From Roridomyces roridus (taxonomy: Eukaryota; Basidiomycota; Agaricomycetes; Agaricales; Mycenaceae), in contig JARKIF010000022.1 in NCBI GenBank assembly GCA_029378245.1, positions 248,001 through 312,000 on the forward strand: 64,000 nucleotides of DNA, read 5' to 3'. Positions 45,113 through 56,488 of this stretch are shown here, in pieces; the first letter of the stretch is position 1; every line of letters begins with the position of its first letter. The position numbers were made by a program, and so were the translations under genes. The notes beneath the pieces are model-generated. The model worked only from the letters and a program-made list of their open reading frames with translations, was not told the DNA's origin and searched no databases.

Positions 45113-48100
45113 ATGACAACAAACAACACGCTATCGTCCACTGCAAAGTTGGGCGAGTATTTTGCAAAGCTCCCACCATGCAAGGCCGACGGAACGAACT
45201 GGGTGTTCTTCCGTGACCGATTCGCATTCGCCATAGACGCAGCCGGTCTTAGTGACCATCTTGAGGACCCCAGGGTGTCAGCATTACCTGAGGAACCTAA
45301 GATTGCCGACCCCAAGAATCCAACGGCAGACGAAGTCAAGGCGAACGACGAGTTCCTGAAACGTCGTCGGTTCTGGAAATCTGAGCAGGCCGTAATCAAG
45401 CAAGGCCTGGCGACAGTAATTCCAGACTCACTCTTCTTAAAGGTGAAGGGCGAGAAGACTGCGAAAGGTATGTGGGAGAAGGTCAAGAATCATTTCGAGA
45501 GGAAGTCGCAGATGGTTACCGTGGATCTACGCCGCAAACTTCAAGACGAGCGGTGTGCGGATGGCGGTGACGTGAAGGCGCATCTCACGAAACTACAGAC
45601 GATCAGAGAGGAACTGGTCGCGATGGGTGCAGACCCTGGAGACAAAGATTTCGTGGCGATAGTGCTGGGTTCTCTCTCGGACAAATGGGAGACATACCTG
45701 AGTGCGCTAACGGGCGCAGCGACTCTTCTAGGCAAGGATTTGGACCCGGAAACGGTGCTACAGGGCATCAGCGACGAGGCCGACAGAAAGGCGGCTCGTC
45801 CGGGTGGAGACGAACGAGGTTCGTCAGAGGCCGTGTTCTACGGAAATGACGGCAGAAGAAGACCGAAGAAGAATTCGAACGTGCAGTGTTACAACTGCAG
45901 AAGGACCGGACACATGGCCAAGGATTGCTGGGCCAAAGGTGGCGGTAAGGAAGGCCAGGGCCCGCGTAGGAAGGGCCAGAGCAAGGCTCATGCGGTTAAG
46001 ACCGTGAAGGAGTCAGAGGCTGCATGGACAGCAGCAATATACGGAACCCTCGAAGACGCTTGGGACAAAGAGCCCGAGGTGGAGGGAAAGGACAGGTCGA
46101 ACATTTGGTTTGACGATGCTGATGAAGAGTGGGACAGAATGCCCGCACTCGAGGACGTCAGCGACAGTGATGACGAGGAGGATTTAATAAAAGACGATGT
46201 GGAAGATCTTACGGACATGCCAGCACTTGAGGACGTTGCCGATGGCGACGAGGTCGAGACAGCCAGGGTGCATGGTCCGGGCACCGTAGAGCCCGTGCGG
46301 GCTACCGAGGACGGACTTGAGAGTCAAGCCGAGGTCGGGAAGCTTAGGATGCACGCAGGATCAGTGGAGGAGGCGGAGACTCCCTCCCCAACACACGTAG
46401 TGGCGGCAGTAATCACAGAACCGTCGAAGGACCTCGTCATGCTCGACTCGGGTGCTAGTCAACATATGACACCACACCGCGAGTGGCTAATGAACTATCG
46501 GAGCATCAAGATGCGTCCGATAGTGGCGGCAGAGGATAGTCGCATAGAAGCGATCGGAATGGGGGACATGTACGTTAACGTCCCTAATGGCCGCAACGAA
46601 TCAACCAGGATCCTCGTGAAGAAGGTGCTGTACGCACCGAAGTTGGGAGTGACTCTACTCTCAGTTGCTCGTATCACGGAGGCCGGATTCAACTTACATT
46701 TCCGACCAGACGGATGCCACATATACGACAAGAAGGATCGCTGCATCGGAAAGGTCCCACCCACAGATGGACTGTACAGCACATCCATAGTTGTTTGTGA
46801 AGAAAGAGCGAACTCAGCGACAGATGGACCGTTGGTAACGACACCAGACGAACTCCATAAACTTTTGGGACACCTACCGATCGACGCGGCAAAGAAACTG
46901 GTCAAGGATCAGTTGGTTGAAGGAATTGAGCTCGATGAGAGTGTACGCACCTCAGAGGAGCCATGCAAGTCATGCCTTCATGGGAGGATGACAAGGAAGC
47001 CGATATCAAAGGGCTCGGAACACGATGCGACCGGGCAAGTCGGCGATGAAATACACAGCGATGTCTGGGGACCAGCCCCAGTTGAAACATCGGAACACAA
47101 GAAGTATTACGCGTCGTTCACAGACGACGCGTCGAGATACACAGTGATCTTCCTGATGAGGAAGAAGGATGGGACTTTTGAAGCGTTCAAAAGTCTAGAC
47201 GCTCGCTGGGCTCGGGAGCATGGAATCAAGATCAAGATATTGCATTCGGATCGTGGTGGGGAGTACAAGAGCGAAGATTTCGACAACTATCTTCAAGAGA
47301 ATGGTATCCAACGCCGGATGACCGTACACGACACCCCAGAGCACAACGGAGTCGCAGAACGACTCAATCGCACGCTGATAGAAAAGGTGCGAGCGGTGCT
47401 ACACGCTGCCGAACTCCCGGAGAACCTGTGGGGCGAAGCATTGAAGCATGTGGTGTGGTTAAAGAACCGCACCTCGACTCGTGCGCTAGAAGGACGGACG
47501 CCATACGAGGCGTTCTTCAAAAGCAAGCCGGACTTGCGAAATCTCCACGAATGGGGATGCAAGATCGTCGTCCACGACACCAGCAACAGCAAACTGGGCG
47601 GACGGGCACGAGATGCAAGATGGCTGGGCGTCGACCCAGAGACTATAGATGGACACCGCGTATACTATCCAGATACGCGGAATATACGTGTCGAGCGGAG
47701 CATCAAGTTTCCACAAAAGAAACGAAACGGCGGAGAGATCTACAGAGTACTGAATGAGGGGGAGAATGCGGGAGTTAGCGAAGAAAAGACAGAGAGCATT
47801 CAGCACGCACATGAAGTCCCGGACCCAGGTATCATCCATTCCCCGCTCACAACGCCGCCGCAGACACCAGAGAGGGCTCCAACACCGGAGCAAGTCGCGC
47901 CGCGCGACATTTCAAGCAAGATCGACACCAGGAACATCCTGGAAGGTGGGAGGACGCGTCGTTCTGCCCACAGAGCACAGGTCGAAGAAATGGTGACGCC
48001 GAGTCATCCAGCGTTCGCATACGCAGGGTTGGGGGATATGTCGGACTCCCCAACAGTCGAGGAAGCCATGAAGAGAGAGGATTGGCTGCTTTTCAAGCAG

Positions 48101-49618
48101 GCCATGGACGTAGAGATGGAGGCGATGAAGAGGACAGGCACCTTGGGTGATGGATTAGTCACCAGGCCACCGGGCCGAAATGTCGTCGGATCAAAGTGGG
48201 CGCTCCGCATCAAACGGAAGGCCAACGGCGAGATCGACAAGTACAAGGCTCGTCTGGTTGCTAAAGGCTTCACGCAAGTACAAGGCGTGGATTATTTCGA
48301 AACCTTTTCACCCACAGCAAAATTATCAAGTCTACGTACAATTCTGTCCACTGCCGCACAGTTCAATTGGGACATCAAGGTATTTGATTACTCGGCAGCA
48401 TTCCTCAACGGAGAGTTCTCGGCAGATGAAGAGCTCTACATGGAACAGGCACCTCACTACAACAACGGAGACCCAAATCAAGTCATCAGACTCGCGCGCA
48501 CGATTTACGGACTCAAGCAATCAAGCCGAAAATGGTACGAGAAGCTGACGGGCGAGCTCGCGAAGCTCGGCATCTATCCGCTCACCTCTGACCATGCCGT
48601 TTATCACACCAAGCGCGGAGACAAGTTTGCCATCATGGCAATTCATATTGACGACAGTACCATGACGGGCAACTCAACGGAGTTGATGGAGAAGATTCAG
48701 GACGAGGTCGCTGAAGTCTTCAAGATCACCAGACTGGGAGATATCAGTTGGTTACTAGGGATGGAGGTAAAACGAGACAGGGAGAAACACACCTTGGCTT
48801 TGTCTCAAACAACGTACATTGACTCCCTTCTACGCAAGTTCAACATGGAGAATTGCAAGGCAGTCTCCGTACCACTTGATCCCAACACGCACCTCTCAGC
48901 GGAACAGAGCTCCAAGACGCCGGAGGAGAAGCGGGACATGGAGCAAGTCCCGTACAGAGAGTTGATTGGTGGGCTAGTCTGGCTAGCAACCGCAACACGA
49001 CCGGATCTCGCGTTCACGGTTTGCGTCCTATCAAGATTCGTTGATAACCCAGGACGGACGCATTGGAACGCGGCCAAAAGGGTGCTTCAGTACTTGAAGG
49101 GTACTAGGAAGCATGCACTCACTTTTGGAGCCACGGAAAATTTAGGCTTGCAGGTTTATGCCGACGCAGACGGCATGTCAATCGAAAATCGCAAAGCCGT
49201 CTCGGGATACGCACTGTTGATGAACGGTGGCGCAGTATCATGGGCTTCAAAGCAGCAAGAAATCATTTCGCTCTCAACCACAGAGGCGGAATACATCGTA
49301 CTTACCTTCACAGCGAAGGAAGTAATCTGGTTTCGCAGGTTCATCGCGGAACTATTCGGCTCGGTTGAAATTCCCTCAACAATTTATAACGACAATCAGT
49401 CGGCCATCGCACTCGCACACGCAGAGTTGGGTCAGTACCACGCAAGAACAAAGCATATAGATATACGGTACCACTTTATTCGATCAAAAGTCGAAGACGG
49501 TACACTGGAGGTGGTTTATTGCCCAACCAACGAGATGGTTGCCGACATACTTACCAAGGCCCTAGCTCCGTTCAAATTCAAGCCACTAATGGGAGCACTG
49601 GGATTAATATCGGCTTGA
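45113..49618 (+). CDS. Copia Gag-Pol polyprotein, 1501 aa
   Basis: Domains in order: Gag (about residues 10-250), a CCHC zinc knuckle [14 protein letters not shown] (about 259-272), an aspartic protease site LDSGASQHM (about 443-451), a GAG-pre-integrase block (ELHKLLGHL, about 580), an integrase core with [15 protein letters not shown] and [12 protein letters not shown] (about 645-750), a reverse transcriptase with [12 protein letters not shown] and AIHIDDSTM (about 1085-1180), and RNase H with VYADADG, STTEAEY and the terminal [11 protein letters not shown] (about 1345-1490). The order protease-integrase-RT-RNase H identifies Ty1/copia. No internal stop or frameshift. The start is the first ATG, 68 nt after the LTR. 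Confidence 0.97.
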   Translation: MTTNNTLSSTAKLGEYFAKLPPCKADGTNWVFFRDRFAFAIDAAGLSDHLEDPRVSALPEEPKIADPKNPTADEVKANDEFLKRRRFWKSEQAVIKQGLATVIPDSLFLKVKGEKTAKGMWEKVKNHFERKSQMVTVDLRRKLQDERCADGGDVKAHLTKLQTIREELVAMGADPGDKDFVAIVLGSLSDKWETYLSALTGAATLLGKDLDPETVLQGISDEADRKAARPGGDERGSSEAVFYGNDGRRRPKKNSNVQCYNCRRTGHMAKDCWAKGGGKEGQGPRRKGQSKAHAVKTVKESEAAWTAAIYGTLEDAWDKEPEVEGKDRSNIWFDDADEEWDRMPALEDVSDSDDEEDLIKDDVEDLTDMPALEDVADGDEVETARVHGPGTVEPVRATEDGLESQAEVGKLRMHAGSVEEAETPSPTHVVAAVITEPSKDLVMLDSGASQHMTPHREWLMNYRSIKMRPIVAAEDSRIEAIGMGDMYVNVPNGRNESTRILVKKVLYAPKLGVTLLSVARITEAGFNLHFRPDGCHIYDKKDRCIGKVPPTDGLYSTSIVVCEERANSATDGPLVTTPDELHKLLGHLPIDAAKKLVKDQLVEGIELDESVRTSEEPCKSCLHGRMTRKPISKGSEHDATGQVGDEIHSDVWGPAPVETSEHKKYYASFTDDASRYTVIFLMRKKDGTFEAFKSLDARWAREHGIKIKILHSDRGGEYKSEDFDNYLQENGIQRRMTVHDTPEHNGVAERLNRTLIEKVRAVLHAAELPENLWGEALKHVVWLKNRTSTRALEGRTPYEAFFKSKPDLRNLHEWGCKIVVHDTSNSKLGGRARDARWLGVDPETIDGHRVYYPDTRNIRVERSIKFPQKKRNGGEIYRVLNEGENAGVSEEKTESIQHAHEVPDPGIIHSPLTTPPQTPERAPTPEQVAPRDISSKIDTRNILEGGRTRRSAHRAQVEEMVTPSHPAFAYAGLGDMSDSPTVEEAMKREDWLLFKQAMDVEMEAMKRTGTLGDGLVTRPPGRNVVGSKWALRIKRKANGEIDKYKARLVAKGFTQVQGVDYFETFSPTAKLSSLRTILSTAAQFNWDIKVFDYSAAFLNGEFSADEELYMEQAPHYNNGDPNQVIRLARTIYGLKQSSRKWYEKLTGELAKLGIYPLTSDHAVYHTKRGDKFAIMAIHIDDSTMTGNSTELMEKIQDEVAEVFKITRLGDISWLLGMEVKRDREKHTLALSQTTYIDSLLRKFNMENCKAVSVPLDPNTHLSAEQSSKTPEEKRDMEQVPYRELIGGLVWLATATRPDLAFTVCVLSRFVDNPGRTHWNAAKRVLQYLKGTRKHALTFGATENLGLQVYADADGMSIENRKAVSGYALLMNGGAVSWASKQQEIISLSTTEAEYIVLTFTAKEVIWFRRFIAELFGSVEIPSTIYNDNQSAIALAHAELGQYHARTKHIDIRYHFIRSKVEDGTLEVVYCPTNEMVADILTKALAPFKFKPLMGALGLISA

Positions 49619-49625
49619 GGGGGAG

Positions 49626-49849
49626 TGTTAGATGTTCAGATTGAACATACCGAGCAAGCCGAAGGTCGGGCGTGCACAGCACGCGCCTGTCGAGTCACCG
49701 TATGACGGTGCATGACTCGGGCTTGCGTCGAGTCATCGTCGAGTCATTGTATGACTCGACATCCTACAGTATATAAGACCTCTAATAATTCGTAGTTAGT
49801 ACACAGACAATTGAATATACGACACACCTTTCTGTTTGAGCTGCTAACA
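49626..49849 (+). repeat. 3' LTR of the copia element, 224 bp
   Basis: Same start, end and length as the 5' LTR, with no difference noticed on reading. It is followed by target-site copy GGAAC. Confidence 0.95.
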
Positions 49850-49854
49850 GGAAC

Positions 49855-50181
49855 ACCATCACCTGTTGAGTTGTCCCTTTGCCGTTGATAGTGGTGGTCT
49901 CAACACCGGTCCTACGGAGGGTTTGTTCGTGACAGGGTCTGTATTTCATCAGATCGAACATCATCATCGTCATGTAGCGGAAGGCACACCCGACTCAAGT
50001 TCACAACATCATCCCTTGACGTCGCTGCAGAAAACGCATCCAGTGTATTCTCGCTGGACAATGTGTAAGTGGTGATGGCAGCATTCGCATCCGCGGCCTC
50101 GGAAGATGTGAGCTGGGCGAAGGAGGCTGGGAGAATAAATGCTGCGACGCCGGCCCAAGCCAGGCAGAAGAAGACTAGCAA
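49855..50181 (-). pseudogene. Small secreted protein gene disrupted by the copia element
   Basis: The minus strand shows a signal-peptide-like LLVFFCLAWAGVAAFILPAS, then SSEAADANAAITTYTLSS. A downstream frame, joined by a plausible intron, gives VETTTINGKGTTQQVMVF. That frame runs into the copia target site and continues on the other side of the element (from 44820 down to a stop at 44715-44717) as LRLDEYVNLCMLIPAMNSG. A TATA-like TATAAAA lies near 50247-50253 on this strand. The codon at the expected start is TTG rather than ATG and no upstream ATG is in frame, so the start may also be lost. Function unknown. Confidence 0.5.
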
Positions 50182-50835
50182 GAGTTCGACTGCAGATCGA
50201 CGAGGGATTTGGGTGTGTATGTACTGCTCGGACGGTCCTGCAGTCGTTTTATAGTATTGGAACCTGGCTTTTTCGGCTGCGCATTCTTTCCGGGAAAGGG
50301 GCGATTGAGGATTGAGTCGATGAACATTCGAGTAGACTCAGTGCATGGGGCGAGGGGACAGACGCAGAGTGGATAACAGCTGCTGGATGAATTCTAGATG
50401 TCGTCTGAGCTTTGGCACACTCCATGAAACAGTCAGACAAGATGTGCTTGAATGAACACCGCAAGTATTCAATATTCTCTGGATCGAGGATGATGTAAGT
50501 AGCGGAACTTGAGTGGTAAGCGACTGCGGCCAGGACGGGAAGTGCTGGACAGGAAGCTGGCCAGGACCTGCAGATCGAAGTGGGATATGGACATGCAGGG
50601 CTGCGATGAAGACGATGGCAGACACGAAGAAGGCAGATGACTCAGAATCGCTGATTGGTCGGACATTGCGTGGCGGTGCCGACTCTTTTAATTGCGCACC
50701 CACCACGGCGCACGCGACTCCACGCGACCGTTGCTTCCGCTTGGCACAACGTCGCCGATCCCATTTGCTCCTTTAAACTGGTTTGCAGAAATGTAAGAGT
50801 ATAGATGCGGTAACTAAAGCAGCAAAACAGCAAGA
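50182..50835. other. Intergenic
   Basis: Contains the upstream region of the disrupted secreted-protein gene. Other frames have no recognisable feature. Confidence 0.4.
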
Positions 50836-51696
50836 CTACAGCGCCCGCAGCGCCCGCAAGATATCCGCATAATTATCCTCCCCTTCACGCACAATCGTCC
50901 GACTCGCGCCCTTCTCGCAGATCCACTTGCGTGAATAGCGCACCGAGCCTGGAGATAGTCGGTTTGGGTGTTCGAAGGAGTCACCCCGATGTCCCGAGTC
51001 GCGTTTTCGCCGCACTTTCGGTGGCGAATTTTGAGGCTGAGCCCAGACCACGATATCATCGTCATCGTCTCGTGCCTTCGCAGCTGGACGGACACTAGCC
51101 ATCGCACGACGGTTTGTGGAATCGCGTTTTCGGCCGTTGGCCACGGCAAAGCGCGGCGGTATGAGAGAGGGAGTCGTCGAAGGGAGTATCGACTTGGGTG
51201 GTACTGGAGGGGCAACGTCCGTCTCGAATGGGGGCGTATACGGCGCCTCTGTGTCCGTAGACGCCTCAGACTCAGTGTCCGACGTGATATGGTCAGAGTC
51301 CGCATCCTCCTCGGGGTCCAACGTCGACCGCAGGTCTGGTGTGGATCTGGTGCGGGGTTGCAGAGCGTAGGGCGCCAGAAGGGATGAAGACGAGGCCGAC
51401 GCCGATGAAGACGCCATGGGCATTCCAAGCTCGCGTGGAGCGTGTGGAAGAGGCCGGTGGAAGCTTTGCGTAGAGGGGCTTGCAGATTTTGGGGGAGGAA
51501 GATGAGGGAGTGGCCGCAGTCGTGGGGCTGCGGGTAGCTCCGTCCGTCGGCGGACAGGAACATGGCTTTTACTCGGCCCAGATACGGCGAGCATTCGGCG
51601 AGGGACGCTCAAGGTCTTGGGTGGCGAGGGCTGGGGGACGGTTGGCAGAGCACGACTGCTCGTGTCGAGCGTTGGGAAGTGTAGTGTGGTGTGCAT
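50836..51696 (-). CDS. Hypothetical Ser/Pro-rich protein, 286 aa, intronless
   Basis: A clean frame from an ATG at 51696 (MHTTLHFPTLDTSSRALP) to TAG at 50836. The N-terminal two thirds are Ser/Pro/Arg-rich with an acidic Ser/Thr patch (DPEEDADSDHITSDTESEAS) and a PPVPPKS proline motif. Basic clusters (NGRKRDSTNRR, KVRRKRDSGHR) could be nuclear localisation signals. The compact C-terminus (SRKWICEKGASRTIVREGED, then YADILRALRAL) looks more constrained than the rest. I do not recognise a family; a regulatory or scaffold role is only a guess from composition. Confidence 0.72.
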   Translation of the reverse strand: MHTTLHFPTLDTSSRALPTVPQPSPPKTLSVPRRMLAVSGPSKSHVPVRRRTELPAAPRLRPLPHLPPPKSASPSTQSFHRPLPHAPRELGMPMASSSASASSSSLLAPYALQPRTRSTPDLRSTLDPEEDADSDHITSDTESEASTDTEAPYTPPFETDVAPPVPPKSILPSTTPSLIPPRFAVANGRKRDSTNRRAMASVRPAAKARDDDDDIVVWAQPQNSPPKVRRKRDSGHRGDSFEHPNRLSPGSVRYSRKWICEKGASRTIVREGEDNYADILRALRAL

Positions 51697-52605
51697 GAGG
51701 AGAACGAGAAGAGGTCAGTTTCGAGAAAAAATCGCTCGCCCGTTCCGAACAGGAAAATCCAGCAACAGCCGGGTGCCGACTGGTTTGCCGACGCCAAGCC
51801 GACGATCCTCTCCGCGTGGCTGGTCACTGGTGAAACACGGAGATTATCGAGTATCACTGCTTGTTCTTTCCCTTCTTCCATCTTCGACCCTCTTCGACCT
51901 CACGAGGCGAGATCAACGCGCGTTACTGAAGGAAGTCTTCAGTGTCGCTCATCCACGATTCTGCGAGGTCATAGCGTTCATGCACCACATTTTCTTCCTC
52001 CAGCCAACTTGGTGATCTACGTTTCACATCTAACGGGGCCCGGGCCAGCGTATGATCGGACTCTCGCTGCGTGAGAACGAATTATCGGCTTTGAATCCTG
52101 CGCTCACAATCAAGGCAAAATCAGGGACAACTCGAGTACTCACGTCTCAAGCAGGAAACCTTCTCTTGCCCTTGGCTCACACCACGCTCCTCGCTGCTCG
52201 ACGAGGCCGAGGCAGATGCGGATAGACATGTAATTCCTGTTTTCCGCCCTGGTGACTGGTCTGGGCAGCAAATCAAATTATCAATCCGCTTGGGAGTGGT
52301 TGGAATGACAATGCGATTCTAATATCGAGAAGTTCAAGCTCGCTGCGGGTCGCGTGGCCCACGGGACCGTGATACGGTGATCCCCGTCATTTGGATGTAA
52401 TGCAGCTAAATTCACATACTTACTTCGGAGTTGGAAGCAATAATCTCGATTGAATGGGACTGGAATAATCTAACGCTAGCCCCCACGAATTCCATCAAAA
52501 AAGAGACGAATAGGTAATCTGGCACTGAGGAAGCCTCATTCAGGATTGCATGTTTGTCGAATCAGCGACTGACCGTAAGAAAAAGCAATCCGCAGCTCCC
52601 AAGTA
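51697..52605. other. Intergenic
   Basis: No supported gene; holds the promoter side of the 286-aa gene and the 3' side of the F-box gene. Confidence 0.4.
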
Positions 52606-54041
52606 TCAAGACTCGGTCCTCGTGTAGGAAAAGACTCCTCCGTATTCGCTGGCTTCAACCAACCGATCCTCGATGTCCGGCTCGAAGGGTGCACCGGTAA
52701 AGAAGAACGACACGTCTGCGAGGGAAGGGAAAGAGCTATCGAACTCGTCGGGATCCTCGTCAAGAGATTCGGCCATCTCGGCCGCAAGGGGACAGTTCCG
52801 GAACCAATCATCCGGGGAGTCCATGGTGCAATCGACGTAGAAAGTCAGAGAATGAAGCTCTCGAAGGACGATCGGTGGGGTGATGTGAGTGCAGGGAGGG
52901 TACGTGAACAGCTCAAAATAGAACGAATTATAACCCAAGAGTTCAATTCTAAGGGTTTCGAGCGATGGGGTGAGGTGTAGAAACGTGGGCACCAAGCCGC
53001 AATTTCTATGCTGAGACTTTTGAGCAGGAACCGAGATCGATGATGGAGATTGGGCAGAGCAGACGGCGAGATTTGGGTTGCCCAGATCCCCAGTTCTGTG
53101 AGGCTGGGTAATGTCAACGCCGCGAGCAAAGGCGCAGGATCGACACCCTCCCAAGTGCAAACTGTCAAAATCTTCAGACGAGGCAATGCTGTTGCATGGG
53201 AGAAGGGTGGTGCCACCATGCCCTGCACATCAGCACAGAGAAGAATTCTGCACTCTTCTAGACAAGCTCCTGCTAGAAGAACGGATGCCGCCGTGCTGAC
53301 ATCGATCCGGAGGTACAAGATCAACACGGTCAGCTGCGACCATGCGATGGAAGATGGTCGTGGATCTAACGGCGAGTTACGGCACCACAGACATAACCTC
53401 CTCAAATGCGACGCGGTCTTGAACATGTTTAGATCGATGGGAGTGGCATCCTCGCCGTCGAGGCTCAGCTCGAACGACGTGAGCATGGGGAATTTCCGCC
53501 GATCGGTCCACAAGTCGGATACCTCGTCGAGGGAGTCCACTGTCAGATGCAAACGGCGTATTCTGTCTCGAGCACGGATGATGTGACGGAACAGAGTAGT
53601 AAGCGAGTACGGGCGCGATGCAAAGTGCGTTGCGTCGAGATGTATGTCGAGAGGAATGGTGCCGGTACATTGAAAGAAACGACGAAGATCGGTCCTTGAA
53701 GGCAGGCATGCGGGCTCGTGGACGTGGATGTGATTCCAAAGCCGCGCGTCCGAAAGACACACGGTGCGCGATCCGGATGATATATGGGCGAGAAGAAGGG
53801 GGGCTCGTGTCGCGTCGAAGATTGAGTAATTTCTGAATTGCAACGCGTCGTTGCGACACATGAGGAAGATCTCGCTGAGAAGCTCGCTGGGGATGATGCG
53901 AATGGAGGAAAGCGCGCGCTTGAGACCTGCCACGAGCTGTTTACACGAGCTCCGGCGATGCTGAAGTTCGTAGAGGGCTTTTTCGGCGGCATGGACCTCG
54001 TCGTCCAGCTGCGAGAGGTCCGATGACACAGCGTCTGGCAT
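52606..54041 (-). pseudogene. F-box/LRR-like protein with a frameshift
   Basis: Starts at ATG 54041 (MPDAVSSDLSQLDDEVHAAE). A coiled-coil-like helix leads to the F-box core IRIIPSELLSEIFLMC, then irregular leucine-rich segments (LRRLCLWC, LTVLILYL, LPRLKILTVCTW, LTLPSLTELGIWA), as in the large mushroom F-box family that recruits targets to SCF ubiquitin ligases. Near 52995 the good frame changes: ...LKSLSIEIAA continues in the neighbouring frame as LVPTFLHLTPSLETLRIELL and then LHSLTFYVDC to YTRTES and the stop at 52606. The transition is too tight for an intron, so a single-base indel is likely, either real inactivation or a sequence error. Confidence 0.75.
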
Positions 54042-54119
54042 CTGGCTGTCTGTAGCATATAACAGTTGTTTTCGTTGAATATTATGAGCGCGGTGTGCAA
54101 AGTACAGTTTCAGCACCGA

Positions 54120-54489
54120 GGTCGCAAGATTTTATGAGTTTGAGCATTGTGGTTGCAGAATTCTGAGGATCGGAGCAGCGAGGTCGGAGAGTCTGTGACA
54201 GGTTGAGCACCGAGGTCACAGGTCGAGTATCAAGTTCATGTACTCCGAGGTCATTACACATATTTAACGAGGTTTTTGGTCCAGCTTTCAGAACAATGGT
54301 CGGTAATTTGATCAGTTTCACTCCGAGGGTTGATGTTTGAGGTCGGAGGGGACATCTAGACCACGGTTGACCACGGTCAACCACGGTCAACCACGGTACA
54401 CCGTGATCAACCACGGTCAGTTTCTCATCGGTTTCTCATCAGAACTACTTCAGTCATCCGGGGATTCAGAAAAAAGCGACCGAGAGGAT
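54120..54489. repeat. Short direct repeats, including an ACCACGGTCA array
   Basis: Degenerate GCACCGAGGTC units (54120-54235), then five to six near-tandem ACCACGGTCA/ACCACGGTTG units at about 54358-54418. No gene. Confidence 0.7.
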
Positions 54490-56411
54490 TCAAAATTCAT
54501 TAGGGTATAGTACACGGACATATGTAAGTGCGTGGGTCCAAAGGGAGATGATCTCGTTTGTGTCAGCACTACCAAAAAGAGGGGCAAATGAAGAATACAA
54601 ATGAGCTGCCTCGTCGCCAGTGAGAAAACCGGGTGGAGGCTGCACTACAACCTGGCTGAGATCAGGAGGAGGCCCGATATTACCAACCCAAGAGCTCGAG
54701 CCTTCAGATACCGAGTTGTTTTGTGCTTGCGAATGGAGCACACCATCCTCCCGAAGCCCCTGCCAGTCGATCCCATAGACCTCCAGCTCCTCGATAGCGA
54801 GGTCCTCTTCCTCAGGGGGAAGGCGGTCTCCACGGACACCGTTGGCGTACATGTCGAAGAGGAACATGTCAGTCGGGGATCGGTTGGTCGAATGACGCAT
54901 CTGAATACGATGCTGGTTCCAAGACTCTGCAAAAAAAGCGAGCTGGGTGTTGATGGTGCCGAGGAAAAGGAAGTGTAGCAGCCAGATATGGGCGACATTA
55001 TTTATGTCAAGCCCGTATCGCAACTCGAGAAGGGTGAAATGGTCAGCCCAGGTTGCCCCAACCTGTGCCGTGACGTCGACCCATAGACGTTCTATACGAA
55101 CATTGTGCACACTCCTGCAAGTAAACGATGAGACAAGGGAAATAAAATTGATGAATAAAGCATGTAAGCACCTGCCCCAAATGTACGAGCCCCGGCGGAG
55201 CCCGCGATGGGACTCCATCCAGGCAGCGACATAGATATTTTCGGTCCCATGATCGCCACGCAGGCGTGACGGTACGCCATACACCCGGGCGGCATCGAGA
55301 AACAACTCCAAAACAGTGTCGGCTCTGTTATTATCACTCGCGCGGAGACCAACCATCAGTCGTGAATAGCCGTCGATAAAACCGTGAATAACGATTCCCC
55401 ATCGAATCAAGCCTACAACCAATCAGTCGCGCACTCAAGTCAATTGGGAATGAGAACACTTGCCATGCTGCCCATCATGGTGCCAGAGCGAATTCGGACC
55501 GAGAACGTGGTACTCACGGCGGCGAATTCTTATGCGCTCGAAAATCCGCCGGACTGGGTCGATGCGTAGCAAAGATTGGCGGACGCGCTCGGTGGAAACA
55601 CGATGCCCCAGCCGACGGAGCATTCCGTTGAGCATGCTGAGACCTGCACGTCGGTAATGGGTCCGTAAGCGAATAAGCAGTGTGTCGAGGTCGTCGTCCG
55701 AAATGCTGGACTGGGGCCCGGTGTAGGAGGAAATGGTGGGGCCAGTGGGATCATCCAAAAGCTCATGGACATCAGGCGGCAAGGAATCGGGGATGGGAAG
55801 CTGAGGATCAAGGATGTCGTCGTCTGGTGCAGCTTCGGGCTCGGAAGGGGTGATCTGGCCGTTTAAAGGAAAGAGCGATTGCTGGGGCTCGATGACTCCC
55901 AAATCCAGAAGAGCATTCCGGACAGTTGTCCTGCTGACTCCAAGAAACCTGCTGATACCGGCGGTCGATCGCTGGCCGTATGCCCACCGTAGAAAATCTG
56001 GGTCAATCTGGATTCGGGGCCGGCCAGGCCCATCGGAGGGTATGGTTTGTACAAGAGTCGGTACACCATGATGGGATGCATCCACAGCATCTTGATACTC
56101 GAGGCGAATGTCGTGCCTCATTGCGACGAGGCTGCTCTGAATAACTTGAAATTCGTCGGGGACCTGATGAAAGACGGTCTCATTCTGTGCAGGTATCAGG
56201 CTGAGGAAGCTACTGCACATTGTCGACCACTTACCTCGGAGAGAATCCTGGCAAATTCATCAAGGTCATCCCCAAGCCGTGAAATTACGACGGCATCTGC
56301 TCGGTTTTGTACCAGGTCAGTGACTGCAGCCTGGAAGCGGGAGTAATGTGTTCTGAAGGCGTTGAGAAGGGCATCTTGTACGAAGGAGCCGAGCTGTTGG
56401 AATTGCTCCAT
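54490..56411 (-). CDS. Integrase-core (DDE/rve-type) domain protein
   Basis: The start ATG at 56411 gives [16 protein letters not shown]. Introns: about 56186-56232 (GTAAGT...CACAG), 55413-55463 (GC-AG) and about 55114-55170 (GTGCTT...TTGCAG). The N-terminal half has a helix-turn-helix-like segment ([20 protein letters not shown]) and a second ([13 protein letters not shown]). The catalytic core follows: [38 protein letters not shown] and [10 protein letters not shown], giving an intact D-D-E set. The family is widespread in mushroom genomes, usually as long intron-poor genes without obvious inverted repeats; whether it is a mobile transposase or a domesticated one is open. It is divergently paired with the gene at 56489. 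Confidence 0.82.
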
Positions 56412-56488
56412 TGCCAAACGAACATGAAGGGCTGTCCGAGGAATTGTTTATCACAGTTTGTTGCCTTTCTTTTTGTTCCACCATAGAC
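56412..56488. promoter_or_regulatory. 77-bp shared divergent promoter
   Basis: The start codons of the two opposed genes are only 77 bp apart, so their promoters must overlap. No clear TATA box is present. Confidence 0.45.

Larger units (their letters stand above)
44821..49849 (+). mobile_element. Complete Ty1/copia retrotransposon, 5029 bp
   Basis: Two apparently identical 224-bp LTRs, a 5-bp target duplication, one long intact polyprotein frame, and a polypurine tract GAGGGGGAG (49617-49625) right before the 3' LTR. The sequence after the 5' LTR (GGTTATGGGCCC) sits where a primer-binding site belongs. All signs point to a recent, possibly still active insertion. It landed in a small secreted-protein gene. 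Confidence 0.96.
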
